Positions 1-7,631 of a stretch of DNA of 64,000 nucleotides are shown here, one piece after another. The stretch's first letter is position 1. Each line of letters starts with the position of its first letter. The notes beneath the pieces are model-generated. The model ran no database searches. It saw only the letters and a program-made list of their open reading frames with translations, and was not told the DNA's origin. The DNA is from Bin87 sp034423575 (GTDB lineage: Bacteria; Chloroflexota; Dehalococcoidia; Lucifugimonadales; UBA3495). The stretch lies in assembly GCA_034423575.1 (NCBI GenBank), contig DAOUIF010000070.1, forward strand, positions 20,722 to 84,721, in the 5' to 3' direction. The position numbers and the translations under genes were made by a program.

Positions 1-163
1 TCGCCAGGGTGCTCTTGCCAGAGCCGTTGGGCCCCATGATGGCATGCACCTCTCCGGGACGCACCGTGAGGTTCACTCCCCGAAGGATTTCCTGATCGTC
101 AATGGACACCTGGAGGTCCTTGACCTCAAGGATAGGTGAAACCGATTCGTTGGCGGTGCTCAT
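1..163 (-). CDS. sufC: SufC, Fe-S cluster assembly ABC ATPase (N-terminal part, runs off the window)
   Basis: The first 54 codons are present, read leftward from an ATG at 163-161. The translation has the typical SufC opening: an ILEVKDL strand, a DQEILRGVNL segment, then EVHAIMGPNGSGKST, whose GPNGSGKST is the Walker A loop. SufC is the ATPase of the cytoplasmic SufBCD scaffold that builds Fe-S clusters. It lies 59 bases downstream of sufB on the same strand, so the two are probably co-transcribed. The rest of the gene and any sufD/sufS are outside the window. Confidence 0.93.
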   Translation of the reverse strand, partial: MSTANESVSPILEVKDLQVSIDDQEILRGVNLTVRPGEVHAIMGPNGSGKSTLA

Positions 164-222
164 CTTGGCTTTAGAAGTCCTTTGTAGCGGAGGCAAATCG
201 GGTCCGAGCGGGGCGGCCGGTT

Positions 223-1695
223 TTAACCTACTGTGCCTTCCAGGCTGACCTTGAGCAGCTGGGAGGCCTCCATGGCGAACTCAAAGGGGAGTTCCTGGAA
301 AATGCCGCGGCAGAACCCGTTGATGATCATGAAGTGCGCGTCCTCAACGCCGATACCCCGCTGCTGCAGGTAAAAAAGCTGGTCATCCGATACCTTGGAC
401 GTGGTGGCTTCGTGCTCCATCTGGGCGGTGGGATTCTTGACCTCGATGTACGGCACGGTGTGCGCGCCGCATTTGTCGCCGACCAGGAGGGAGTCGCACT
501 GGGTGAAGTTCCTCGCGCCGTTGGCCGAGGGATTTATCTTGACGAGGCCACGATAGGTCTGCTGACCCTGGCCGGCGGAGATGCCCTTGGCGACGATGGT
601 GCTGCGGGTGTTCTTGCCCATATGAATCATCTTGGTGCCGGTGTCGGCCTGCTGCCAGTTGTTCACCAGGGCTACGGAGTAGAACTCGCCGACGGAATTG
701 TCACCCTGAAGGATGACGCTGGGGTACTTCCAGGTGATCGCCGAGCCGGTTTCCACCTGTGTCCAGGAGATCTTGGAGTTGGCGCCGGCGCACTTGCCGC
801 GCTTGGTAACGAAGTTGTAGACGCCGCCCTCGCCGTTGCGGTCGCCCGGGTACCAGTTCTGCAGGGTGCTGTACTTGATCTCGGCGCCCTCCATAGCCAC
901 CAGTTCGACAACCGCTGCGTGCAACTGGTTGGATTTCCGCATGGGCGCGGTGCAACCCTCCAGGTAGCTGACGTACGCGCCTTCGTCGGCGACGATGAGC
1001 GTCCGTTCGAACTGCCCGCTGTCCGCCTGGTTGATCCGGAAATACGTCATCAACTCGATGGGACACCGCACACCGGGCGGGATGTACGCGAAGGAACCGT
1101 CAGAGAACACTGCCGAGTTCAGAGTCGCGTAGAAGTTGTCGGCGTAGGGGACCACCGAACCGAGGTACTTCTGCACCAGGTCAGGGTGGTTCTGGATGGC
1201 TTCGCTCATTGAGCAGAAGATGACGCCGGCCTTCTCCAGTTGCTCCTGATAGGTGGTGGCAACCGACACGCTGTCAAGCACCGCATCAACCGCAACACCG
1301 GCCAACCGCGCCTGCTCTTCCAGGGGGATGCCCAGTTTGTCGAAGGCTTCGAGAACCTCGGGGTCGACTTCGTCCAGGCTTTGCGGACCGTCGCCCGCGG
1401 ACTTGGGCGCCGCGTAGTAGTGGATGTCCTGGAAGTCGATGGGCGGGTACTGGACGTTGGCCCATTTGGGCTCGGTGTACGTCTGCCGAGACCAGAACCG
1501 GAAGGCCTTGAGACGCCAGTCCAGCATCCATTCGGGCTCGTTTTTCTTGGCCGAGATGAGGCGCACCACATCCTCGCTGAGGCCCTTGGGGATGGCCTCC
1601 TGCTCAATGTCAATGGTGAAACCCCACTGGTAGTCGGAGTCCAACTCCTCGGACGTGGTGTCCCGAGAAATAACGCGCTGAGCCTGGGTGGTCAT
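223..1695 (-). CDS. sufB: SufB, Fe-S cluster assembly scaffold protein
   Basis: About 490 residues, full length for SufB. The C-terminal part carries the family block QCDSLLVGDKCGAHTVPYIE followed by MEHEATTSKV and DQLFYLQQRGI; the Cys near residue 400 matches the cysteine proposed to receive sulfur in E. coli SufB. SufB forms the core of the SufBC2D scaffold in the cytoplasm. An in-frame GTG at 1704 would add three residues but sits only about 2 bases from the GGAGGA motif, while the ATG at 1695 has about 11 bases, so 1695 is preferred. First gene of the suf operon here, followed by sufC. Confidence 0.96.
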   Translation of the reverse strand: MTTQAQRVISRDTTSEELDSDYQWGFTIDIEQEAIPKGLSEDVVRLISAKKNEPEWMLDWRLKAFRFWSRQTYTEPKWANVQYPPIDFQDIHYYAAPKSAGDGPQSLDEVDPEVLEAFDKLGIPLEEQARLAGVAVDAVLDSVSVATTYQEQLEKAGVIFCSMSEAIQNHPDLVQKYLGSVVPYADNFYATLNSAVFSDGSFAYIPPGVRCPIELMTYFRINQADSGQFERTLIVADEGAYVSYLEGCTAPMRKSNQLHAAVVELVAMEGAEIKYSTLQNWYPGDRNGEGGVYNFVTKRGKCAGANSKISWTQVETGSAITWKYPSVILQGDNSVGEFYSVALVNNWQQADTGTKMIHMGKNTRSTIVAKGISAGQGQQTYRGLVKINPSANGARNFTQCDSLLVGDKCGAHTVPYIEVKNPTAQMEHEATTSKVSDDQLFYLQQRGIGVEDAHFMIINGFCRGIFQELPFEFAMEASQLLKVSLEGTVG

Positions 1696-1747
1696 CGGGC
1701 TCACTTCCTCCCAAGCCGACGACGGCTAGCGGCGCGCCGGCGGATGT

Positions 1748-1784
1748 TTCGATAATTCCCGACCGTTAAGGTCAACAATTATCG
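1748..1784 (-). promoter_or_regulatory. Putative suf promoter with nested inverted repeats
   Basis: Reading leftward towards sufB, a TTGACC -35-like box lies at 1775-1770. The -10 is weak (for example TATCGA with 15 bases spacing). The -35 is inside a small palindrome GACC-n5-GGTC (1761-1773), and the whole element is bracketed by an 8-bp inverted repeat, CGATAATT at 1750-1757 and AATTATCG at 1777-1784. Suf operons are often controlled by Rrf2-type regulators that bind palindromes over the promoter; which protein would act here is not visible. The rest of the 1705-2063 gap has no convincing gene. Confidence 0.4.
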
Positions 1785-1897
1785 TAGACCAGGGCGCTGG
1801 TTCTGTCAACGCGGGCTTCCGTGCCCGTACCTGCTTTCGTCCGACGGGTCAATCCGACCGCAGTGCGGCAGTCTCGTCGATAGATGGGCGATGGTTC

Positions 1898-1922
1898 AGG
1901 CGACGCGGCTACCGCGTCGCCT
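1898..1922. other. Strong GC-rich stem-loop
   Basis: AGGCGACGCGG (1898-1908), loop CTA, CCGCGTCGCCT (1912-1922): a perfect 11-bp stem with a 3-base loop. No T run follows on either strand, so it is not a classical terminator. The flank read on the minus strand (GTCATGGCGAGGCGA) resembles the GTCATTGCGAG-type repeat seen at 7461-7548, so this may be a worn copy of the same dispersed element, between the starts of the suf operon and the end of the gene at 2064. Confidence 0.5.
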
Positions 1923-2063
1923 CGCCATGACGAACTGGATATGCTTGAAGGTCTTCAGAACTCCCAAGTCACCAGCGGACTCTGGGTATCGGACAGTACA
2001 CGGCCCGGCGACCGTCGCTGCGCCGAGCGGTCTTATGCGGTGCGGGCGCCACCGCAACGCCAA

Positions 2064-2645
2064 TCACCCCCGCCGCGGCCAACGTTGCCATTCAGCAGTC
2101 CAATCATGTCCCTCGGAAAAGTGCGGGACATTCGTCGGTCTAACCGTTCTCCAGCCTTTCCGGTACCCATCATGCGACTCGGACGACCAGAATTCGTAGC
2201 CCAGGGTGCCGCTGCCGTCTGATTGCAGTCTGAACCACTCTTTGAATTGCCCGGCCACGACTGCTGCCAGCATATTCTCGAGGAGTTCGAAGTTTTCCTC
2301 GCCGGTTTCGTCGCACGCGTCGCAACCGCAATCGGGAAAAGGCTCAACGCGGAAACGCCCGAAACGGACGTGAACTGCGGCATGCTCGTAGTGGGTGAAC
2401 GCGATCGACACCGGCGCGGCTTCGTCCTTTGCCGGTGTCAACCTGACCGTTGGTTGCGTAACGGCCATGCGTTCCAGCTCAGAATCAAGGCCGTAACCTT
2501 CCTCACGCACGACGTCGTATTGTGCCTCTATCCTGGACAGCAGCTCCAACGTCCAACCGACCAGAGCCAGGAACCGCTCGGGTTCGGTAACCCGGGAGTA
2601 GGCTTCGTCAGGCGGGCCGTCCGGGCCCCAATTGAATCTCCCCAT
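2064..2645 (-). CDS. DUF6226-like conserved protein
   Basis: 193 residues from the ATG at 2645. It opens MGRFNWGPDGPPDEAYSRVT and contains TVRLTPA, VRFGRFRVEPFP and a CGCDACDE cysteine cluster near the middle. This pattern recalls the uncharacterised DUF6226 family known mainly from actinobacteria; the assignment is from memory of family motifs. The paired cysteines could bind a metal, but no function is known. A longer reading frame extends upstream to 2828 but has no ribosome binding site, whereas this ATG has GGGAGG seven bases upstream. The gene is divergent from tatD. Confidence 0.7.
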   Translation of the reverse strand: MGRFNWGPDGPPDEAYSRVTEPERFLALVGWTLELLSRIEAQYDVVREEGYGLDSELERMAVTQPTVRLTPAKDEAAPVSIAFTHYEHAAVHVRFGRFRVEPFPDCGCDACDETGEENFELLENMLAAVVAGQFKEWFRLQSDGSGTLGYEFWSSESHDGYRKGWRTVRPTNVPHFSEGHDWTAEWQRWPRRG

Positions 2646-2646
2646 T

Positions 2647-2688
2647 GTTGACCTCCCGGTGTTGACCTCCCGGTGTTGACCTCCCGGC
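2647..2688. repeat. Three tandem 14-bp repeats that triplicate a ribosome binding site
   Basis: GTTGACCTCCCGGT is repeated three times head to tail with only the last base changed (2647-2660, 2661-2674, 2675-2688). On the minus strand each copy carries GGGAGG, and the copy nearest the gene provides the ribosome binding site for the protein starting at 2645. On the plus strand each copy carries TTGACC. Slipped-strand duplication is the simplest origin. Confidence 0.9.
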
Positions 2689-2767
2689 GGCGACGGGCAC
2701 GCTGAGTAAGCCCATAGAGTGCGCCCATTCCCATTGTATGCCCGGGCGCGCGGGCCGAACCGCCAAA

Positions 2768-2776
2768 TGCTATACT
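2768..2776 (+). promoter_or_regulatory. Extended -10 promoter element for tatD
   Basis: TGCTATACT, an extended -10 (TGn plus TATACT), ends 42 bases before the tatD start. No good -35 is visible at the usual distance, as is common for extended -10 promoters. The same TGCTATAxT form appears at 12828, 60114-60109 (minus) and 60191. Confidence 0.5.
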
Positions 2777-2818
2777 TTCCGCAGTGAGGGCGCCCAAGCC
2801 GGGCTCGGAAACAAAGTG

Positions 2819-3634
2819 ATGCCAGCAACCCCCATCTTCTGTGACGCGCACACTCACCTGGACCAATACGTGCCGGAGGAGATCCCCGGCATACTGGAGC
2901 GAGCGAGCGATGTCGGTGTGGGATACGTCCTGCTGGCCGGCACCACTATCGAATCGACCGAGCGGTGCATTGCATTGGCGGACGAACACCCGATGTTCTA
3001 CGCCGGGGTGGGGATTCACCCAATGCAAGCCGACGATCCGGTGAGCGACGAAGCATACAGCCGCCTGGAGTCGCTGGCCCGGGACAACCCGCGGGTGGTG
3101 TGCATTTCGGAAGTTGGCCTGGATTACCTGCCCACTTCGCCTGACCATGAGGTGCAGGACCAGGTGTTTCGTGCCCACATCCACCTGGCCAAGAGCCTCG
3201 GGTTACCCATTATCTTCCACTCGCGCGAGTCGCATCCGGCGGTTTTCAAGGTGCTGCGCGAGGAGAATGCGGGATTGGTCGGTGGGGCCATGCACTACTT
3301 CCAGGGGGATGCTGAAACGGCGCGGGAGGCTATCGATTGCGGCTTCTTCATCTCGCTGGCGCGCCCGCTGACCCGTCTGCCCGAGCTGCGCGAGGTTGCC
3401 CGCGATATTCCTTTGGAAAGCATCGTCCTCGAGACCGACGCTTACCCGCAGCCGTTCAAGAAGTACCGCCACAACCGGACGGAACCGCGCCACCTGGCAG
3501 ACGTAGCCCAATGCCTGGCGACCGTCAAGGGCATCTCGGTGGAGGAGGTCGCGGAGGTAACCACGGCCAACCTGAGCCGGCTGCTTCGTATCGACGTCCC
3601 ATCCACGCCCGGCGCCACTCAAGCCTCGGTGTGA
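2819..3634 (+). CDS. tatD: TatD-family metal-dependent hydrolase
   Basis: 271 residues, normal for TatD/YcfH-type proteins. Metal-site residues are all visible: H11 and H13 in DAHTHLDQ, E98 in SEVGLDY, H134 in FHSRES, H159 in HYFQG and D207 in LETDAYPQPF. TatD proteins are cytoplasmic two-metal TIM-barrel hydrolases with 3'-5' DNase or related phosphoesterase activity. The reading frame is open further upstream, but homologous sequence begins at this ATG. A GTG three bases earlier is an alternative start. The next gene begins 55 bases downstream. Confidence 0.93.
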   Translation: MPATPIFCDAHTHLDQYVPEEIPGILERASDVGVGYVLLAGTTIESTERCIALADEHPMFYAGVGIHPMQADDPVSDEAYSRLESLARDNPRVVCISEVGLDYLPTSPDHEVQDQVFRAHIHLAKSLGLPIIFHSRESHPAVFKVLREENAGLVGGAMHYFQGDAETAREAIDCGFFISLARPLTRLPELREVARDIPLESIVLETDAYPQPFKKYRHNRTEPRHLADVAQCLATVKGISVEEVAEVTTANLSRLLRIDVPSTPGATQASV

Positions 3635-3688
3635 TGGCGACGAAACGGACGCAGCCGGGCCTCGCGCCGTTTCATTCAGGAGCACGTT

Positions 3689-4162
3689 ATGACTACCCAA
3701 GAGGAACGGCAGTATCCTGAAGCTCCCGAACAGATCGAACCCCGGAGCCTGAACGACTACCTGGAGGTTATGACCAAGGCCGTTTTCCAGAGCGGCATGT
3801 CATGGAAGGTGGTCAACACCAAGTGGCCGGGCTTCAAGGCCGGTTTCCAGGGGTTCGATGTGGCAACAGTGGCCGCAATGGACGAATCAGCCATCGACAC
3901 GCTGGCCGCTGACACCGCCATCATCCGCAACCGTCGCAAGATCGTCGCCACCGTCCACAACGCCCAGAAACTCATCGAGCTCGAGGAAGAGTTCGGCGGC
4001 GACATCCGCAATTACCTGCGCTCCCACAGCGACTTCGAGGCCACCATCAAGGACGTGCGCAAGCAGTTCAAGTACATGGGCGACATCGGCACCTACTACT
4101 GGCTGTATGTCACCGGTGAAGACGTGCCCGGCTGGGATGAGTTCTGCAGCCGTGGCCATTAG
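3689..4162 (+). CDS. DNA-3-methyladenine glycosylase I (Tag)-like protein
   Basis: 157 residues with a strong AGGAG six bases before the ATG. The segments VMTKAVFQSGMSWKVV, FDVATVAAM and AIIRNRRKIVATVHNAQ match the helical core of Tag-type glycosylases (compare FQAGLSW and IIRNRxKI), which remove alkylated adenine from DNA. It is shorter than E. coli Tag and lacks the N-terminal and C-terminal Cys/His zinc snap of that enzyme. It could therefore have a different specificity or a non-catalytic role. It lies between tatD and a DUF1802 gene, all on the plus strand. Confidence 0.72.
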   Translation: MTTQEERQYPEAPEQIEPRSLNDYLEVMTKAVFQSGMSWKVVNTKWPGFKAGFQGFDVATVAAMDESAIDTLAADTAIIRNRRKIVATVHNAQKLIELEEEFGGDIRNYLRSHSDFEATIKDVRKQFKYMGDIGTYYWLYVTGEDVPGWDEFCSRGH

Positions 4163-4217
4163 CCACCGCCCCACCATCACATTGTCCGTTTCCGCGAGTT
4201 TACCGGAGGTTGAGGCC

Positions 4218-4808
4218 ATGACCACACCTGCTACGTGCCAGTTGGCCCTGAAAGAGTGGGCGATAACCGTGAAGGCCCTGGCCGACGGCGACCAGATCAT
4301 GATGCTGCGCAAGGGTGGCATCCACGAGGAGAGCAAGGACTTCCGCGTGGTGCATCCCGAGTTCCTGCTCTACCCGACGTACCTGCACCAAAAGGAAGAC
4401 CTGCTCAAGGACAGCCACCAACCCGGCCTGCGGCAACTGTTGGCCGACGACCCGGACGACAAGGATGCGGTCACCTTCACCCACTGGGCCCGCGTCCACG
4501 AGTTGATCGAGATCGACCAGCAGGGCAAGGTCGAGGACCTGGCGCCGCACCACATCTGGACGGATACCTACGCCCAGTCGCGCCTGCACTGGAAGCCCAT
4601 GGTGCCGCTAACCATCATGCTGCTGCGCGTCTACGAGATGGAAAACCCGACCACGGCACCGTTCATTCCCGAGTACGGCGGCTGCAAATCCTGGGTAGAC
4701 GTTATCCCCACCGTCCGCTTGGGGGACGCCAAGCCGGTGATGGATGACGCCCGCTTCGACGAGATGGTGGAAGCGGTGCGGGGGAGCCTGGGGCTGGTGA
4801 CGGCTTAG
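4218..4808 (+). CDS. DUF1802 family protein
   Basis: 196 residues from an ATG with GGAGG eight bases upstream. The N-terminal half follows the DUF1802 pattern: LALKEWAITVKAL, MMLRKGGIHE, FRVVHPEFLLYPTYLHQ. The function of the family is unknown; the RKGGI and FLLYPT blocks resemble a small ligand-binding or nuclease-like fold, but nothing catalytic can be assigned. An in-frame extension exists upstream but overlaps the previous gene and lacks a ribosome binding site. Confidence 0.85.
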   Translation: MTTPATCQLALKEWAITVKALADGDQIMMLRKGGIHEESKDFRVVHPEFLLYPTYLHQKEDLLKDSHQPGLRQLLADDPDDKDAVTFTHWARVHELIEIDQQGKVEDLAPHHIWTDTYAQSRLHWKPMVPLTIMLLRVYEMENPTTAPFIPEYGGCKSWVDVIPTVRLGDAKPVMDDARFDEMVEAVRGSLGLVTA

Positions 4809-4947
4809 CGTCGGCGAAGATTTGCTGACATCGAGCCGTTGACGGGCGACGAACAGGTCCGCTAAACCGTAGTCACTCTAACTTTGGGACTCGTCTGGTG
4901 CTGGCCCGTCAAATGACGAATCGGGACCGAGCGCCGTTCCAACGGAG

Positions 4948-5622
4948 TTGACCGATTTGGTACAGAAAGAATTGGACATCATCCAGGGGTACCAACCCAT
5001 AAGCAGCGTCTGGGAAGGTAATGATGGCGACCTGATTGAGAATATGCTGCGTTTCTACGCATCAATCGCCCCCGAGCCCATACTCGACGCCACGTACAAC
5101 AGGGGACGCTTTTGGAAAGCCTCTTCGCGAAATGTGGTGTCAATGGACATCAACCCAAAATTCAACCCCATGATCGTGGGCGACAATCGCGTCATGGCAG
5201 GGGTGCCGGACGCTTCTTTCGGAACCGTAGTGTACGATCCGCCTCACGTCGGCCCGCAAGGGCGCGACAAGAGCACCAAGAAGTTCGATGAAGATTTCGG
5301 TGCCACGGTTGCGTGCGGCAAGGAACAGGACTGGAGTCTCAGCTACCTCTACCCACCGTTTTTGACCCAGGCCAAAAGGGTGTTGAAACCTGAAGGCTTG
5401 CTGCTGGCAAAAATTACCGACATGGTCAACAGCCACCGTTCAAAGTGGAGCCACTGCGATTTCATGCGAATGGCCGACGAGGCCGGGTTTACAGTTTGCG
5501 ACTTGATCATCAAGATACGTACCGGTTCGATGGTGTCGACGAAGTAGTCGACCGCGCACCACTCCCGCAAGAGGCATTGCTTTTGGATAATTTGCCGGAA
5601 TAGTTCCAGATGTGAGCGGTGA
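4948..5622 (+). pseudogene. DNA methyltransferase with a premature TAG stop
   Basis: The open part (4948-5547, TTG start, about 199 residues) has a SAM-binding-like stretch ILDATYNRGRFWK and a catalytic motif IV of the form VVYDPPH, typical of amino (N6-A or N4-C) DNA methyltransferases. It stops at TAG (5545-5547). The same frame then continues STAHHSRKRHCFWIICRNSS and ends at TGA (5620-5622). That tail resembles the usual C-terminus of this family (RKxHxYWIVxR). The TAG probably replaced a TGG tryptophan codon. The start is uncertain. A remnant endonuclease gene follows 3 bases later, so this looks like half of a decayed restriction-modification pair. Confidence 0.6.
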
Positions 5623-5625
5623 TCC

Positions 5626-5733
5626 GTGCGAGCCTATAACCCGCTCAGCGTGGATGAATTGGGCCGCAACGCAGCGCGAGCCCTGATGGAGTATCCTACT
5701 GACAAATTGCCTCCGGCGGAGTCTTTTGATTGA
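5626..5733 (+). pseudogene. N-terminal remnant of an Eco29kI-like restriction endonuclease
   Basis: A 35-codon frame from GTG 5626 to TGA 5731-5733 encodes YNPLSVDELGRNAARALM followed by LPPAESFD. This resembles the conserved opening of Eco29kI-family GIY-YIG restriction endonucleases (pattern YNPLxxxxLGRSxxxALL then LPPxxxFxGAGVYAI). The recognisable sequence ends just before the GIY-YIG core, which is absent in all frames downstream. The identification is from memory of the family and rests on a short stretch. It starts 3 bases after the extended methyltransferase frame, as in a coupled operon. Confidence 0.4.
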
Positions 5734-5825
5734 AGTTATCAGGACTTTCCGCGGCGAGAATTAGCCGGACTGCGCAATCCACATTCCGCCCTCCGTCGAG
5801 CCGCACTCCCTGACTTTCAAAATCT

Positions 5826-6434
5826 ATGGCCACTCTTGCGAAATCCCTGGAACAAGCTGCCCGTGTGCAGGGGTTGATGGCTGCGGATGACAAGCTAACT
5901 GCTGCGTCGGCCTTCGCCCTCGTGCGTGACATGCCCTACCAGCGCGCCAGTACGCGGGAGCCGGAGGCTATCGTCCGCGAATGGCGTGGCACCTGTTCCG
6001 GGAAGCACTACCTGTTGGCCGGCATCTTCGGCGAGTTGGGCATGGACTCGCGAATCGTAATGTGCACTCACCGGTTTACTCGGGAAAACACTTCCCACTT
6101 CCCAGAAGCGCTCCGGTCGCTCGTCGCCAGCGAACCTGTGCCGGATGTGCACACCTACATTCGCCTGAGAACCGATGCGAGATGGATGAACGTCGACGGT
6201 ACTTGGCCGAGCGCTGCTGAGCGCCTGGGAATGCCGGTCAACCGGACGTTCGTTGAAGGCCATGACATGACGATAGCCTGCGACCCGTTGGACTCGTTCA
6301 TCGTCCCGTCCGGCGACGACCCGCAGGCCTTTAAAGAGCAATTGATCGCGGAATTCTGCGGATCGTCCAGTACAATAAGGGACGAATTCATCGAAGGCAT
6401 GAGCCGCTGGCTGAGCGACGCGACGCAAGGGTGA
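5826..6434 (+). CDS. Transglutaminase-like cysteine hydrolase-fold protein
   Basis: 202 residues. The block RGTCSGKHYLLAGIFGELGM provides a candidate nucleophilic Cys near residue 57. VPDVHTYIRLR supplies the His near 109 and WMNVDGTWP the Asp near 122, which is the Cys-His-Asp order of the transglutaminase/protease-like fold. Substrate unknown; no signal peptide, so probably cytoplasmic. No clear ribosome binding site precedes the ATG. It ends 7 bases before the aldo/keto reductase, so the two are likely co-transcribed. Confidence 0.7.
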   Translation: MATLAKSLEQAARVQGLMAADDKLTAASAFALVRDMPYQRASTREPEAIVREWRGTCSGKHYLLAGIFGELGMDSRIVMCTHRFTRENTSHFPEALRSLVASEPVPDVHTYIRLRTDARWMNVDGTWPSAAERLGMPVNRTFVEGHDMTIACDPLDSFIVPSGDDPQAFKEQLIAEFCGSSSTIRDEFIEGMSRWLSDATQG

Positions 6435-6441
6435 TGAGACC

Positions 6442-7449
6442 ATGAAATACCGCCAACTTCCCCGCACTGACTTGATGCTATCCGAGGTCGGCTTCGGCGT
6501 TTGGACCGTAGCCACCAACTGGTGGGGACGCATTCCCGAGGAGACACGCCGCCAGTTGCTTGAAGAAGCTCTGGAACTCGGGATCAATTTCTTCGACACG
6601 GCCGACACGTACGGCGACGGTTACGGCGAAGAGGTTCTCGCCAAGTTCATGAGCCATCGCCGGCACGAGATGATTATCGCTACCAAGTTTGGCTATGACA
6701 TCTACGATCAGACCACGCCGCGCATCGGGCACCAGGAGCGTCCGCAGAAGTTCGAGCCGGAGTTCATCCGCTTCGCTTGCGAGCAGTCGCTGCGCCGCCT
6801 GAAGACCGATTACATCGACCTCTACCAACTTCACAACCCGCGCATTGAGGCCATCGAAAAGGACGAGGTATTCGAGACCCTCGAGGAACTGAAGCACGAG
6901 GGCAAGATCCGGTATTACGGCTCGGCCCTGGGGCCCGACATCGGCTGGTTCGAGGAGGGCCAAGCGAGTATGGAGGAGCGCCACGTCAGCAGTTGCCAGA
7001 TCATATACAGCATCCTGGAGCAGGACCCGGCCAAGGACTTCTTTCCCATCGCGGAGAAGGAGCAGGTTGGCCTGCTGTCGCGTGTGCCCCACGCATCGGA
7101 GGCGTTGACCGGCCGCTACGACGAGCCTCCGGAATTCGACGAAAACGACCACCGCTCGTATCGCCGGCACCAGTGGCTGAGCGAAGCATTGATCAAGGTG
7201 GACCAGGTCAAGTTCCTGGCCGGCGAAGAGGTCGGGCGCACTATGAGCCAGGCCGCCATCCAGTTTGTGCTCCACCAACCTACCATCACCAGCGTGCTGC
7301 CGAACTTCACGACGCTGGAGGAGCTGAAGGAGTATTCCGAGGCCGTTGACACGCCCCCCATCACCCAGGGCGATCAGGCGATCATCGACGACCTCTGGTC
7401 CAACAACTTCTATATCGAGCCGGCCGAACCGGAGTTCCGCGAAATTTAG
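6442..7449 (+). CDS. Aldo/keto reductase
   Basis: 335 residues with the AKR pattern. The N-terminus has MKYRQLPRTDLMLSEVGFG, then the D and Y of the catalytic tetrad in NFFDTADTYGDGYGEEVLAKF, the lysine in MIIATKFGYD, and the later His in DLYQLHNPR. These NAD(P)H-dependent TIM-barrel enzymes reduce carbonyls; the substrate cannot be told from sequence. Start is 7 bases after the preceding stop with AAGGG upstream. It is followed by a palindromic repeat and the etf promoter. Confidence 0.9.
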   Translation: MKYRQLPRTDLMLSEVGFGVWTVATNWWGRIPEETRRQLLEEALELGINFFDTADTYGDGYGEEVLAKFMSHRRHEMIIATKFGYDIYDQTTPRIGHQERPQKFEPEFIRFACEQSLRRLKTDYIDLYQLHNPRIEAIEKDEVFETLEELKHEGKIRYYGSALGPDIGWFEEGQASMEERHVSSCQIIYSILEQDPAKDFFPIAEKEQVGLLSRVPHASEALTGRYDEPPEFDENDHRSYRRHQWLSEALIKVDQVKFLAGEEVGRTMSQAAIQFVLHQPTITSVLPNFTTLEELKEYSEAVDTPPITQGDQAIIDDLWSNNFYIEPAEPEFREI

Positions 7450-7460
7450 CGGCCTCATCC

Positions 7461-7548
7461 TGTCATTGCTAGCAGCGCAGCCCGATCTTTGACCAATCTG
7501 GCAATCCAGCTCCGGTAACGTGATCGCCGCGCTGCGCTCGCAATGACA
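7461..7548. repeat. Dispersed palindromic intergenic repeat (TGTCATTGC type)
   Basis: TGTCATTGCTAGCAGCGCAGC begins the element and GCTGCGCTCGCAATGACA closes it as an imperfect inverted copy, with about 50 bases between. Elements of the form GTCATTGCGAG...CTCGCAATGAC are common mobile-like intergenic repeats in several bacterial phyla. It sits between the aldo/keto reductase stop and the etfBA promoter and may limit read-through. Confidence 0.75.
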
Positions 7549-7558
7549 CCGGGTGCGT

Positions 7559-7597
7559 TTGACACCCCCATAGGCTAGTGATAACTTTCACATAGCC
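7559..7597 (+). promoter_or_regulatory. etfBA promoter with an overlapping inverted repeat
   Basis: Perfect -35 TTGACA (7559-7564), 17-base spacer, then TGA-TAACTT (extended -10, -10 at 7582-7587). An inverted repeat GGCTAGTG / CAC-a-TAGCC (7573-7597) covers the -10 and the expected transcription start, a position typical for a repressor operator. The regulator is unknown. Leader to etfB about 38 bases. Confidence 0.6.
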
Positions 7598-7631
7598 CAT
7601 TTTCGTATTGCGACAGGAGAGTGCGTTCCTG

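Noticed and set aside
2647..2688. CRISPR-like short repeats
   Set aside because: The three units are directly joined with no spacers and are only 14 bases long.
7558..7572. Shared 14-base string TTGACACCCCCATA also present near 28306
   Set aside because: The second copy is inside an MFS coding region with no shared context, so it is most likely chance.
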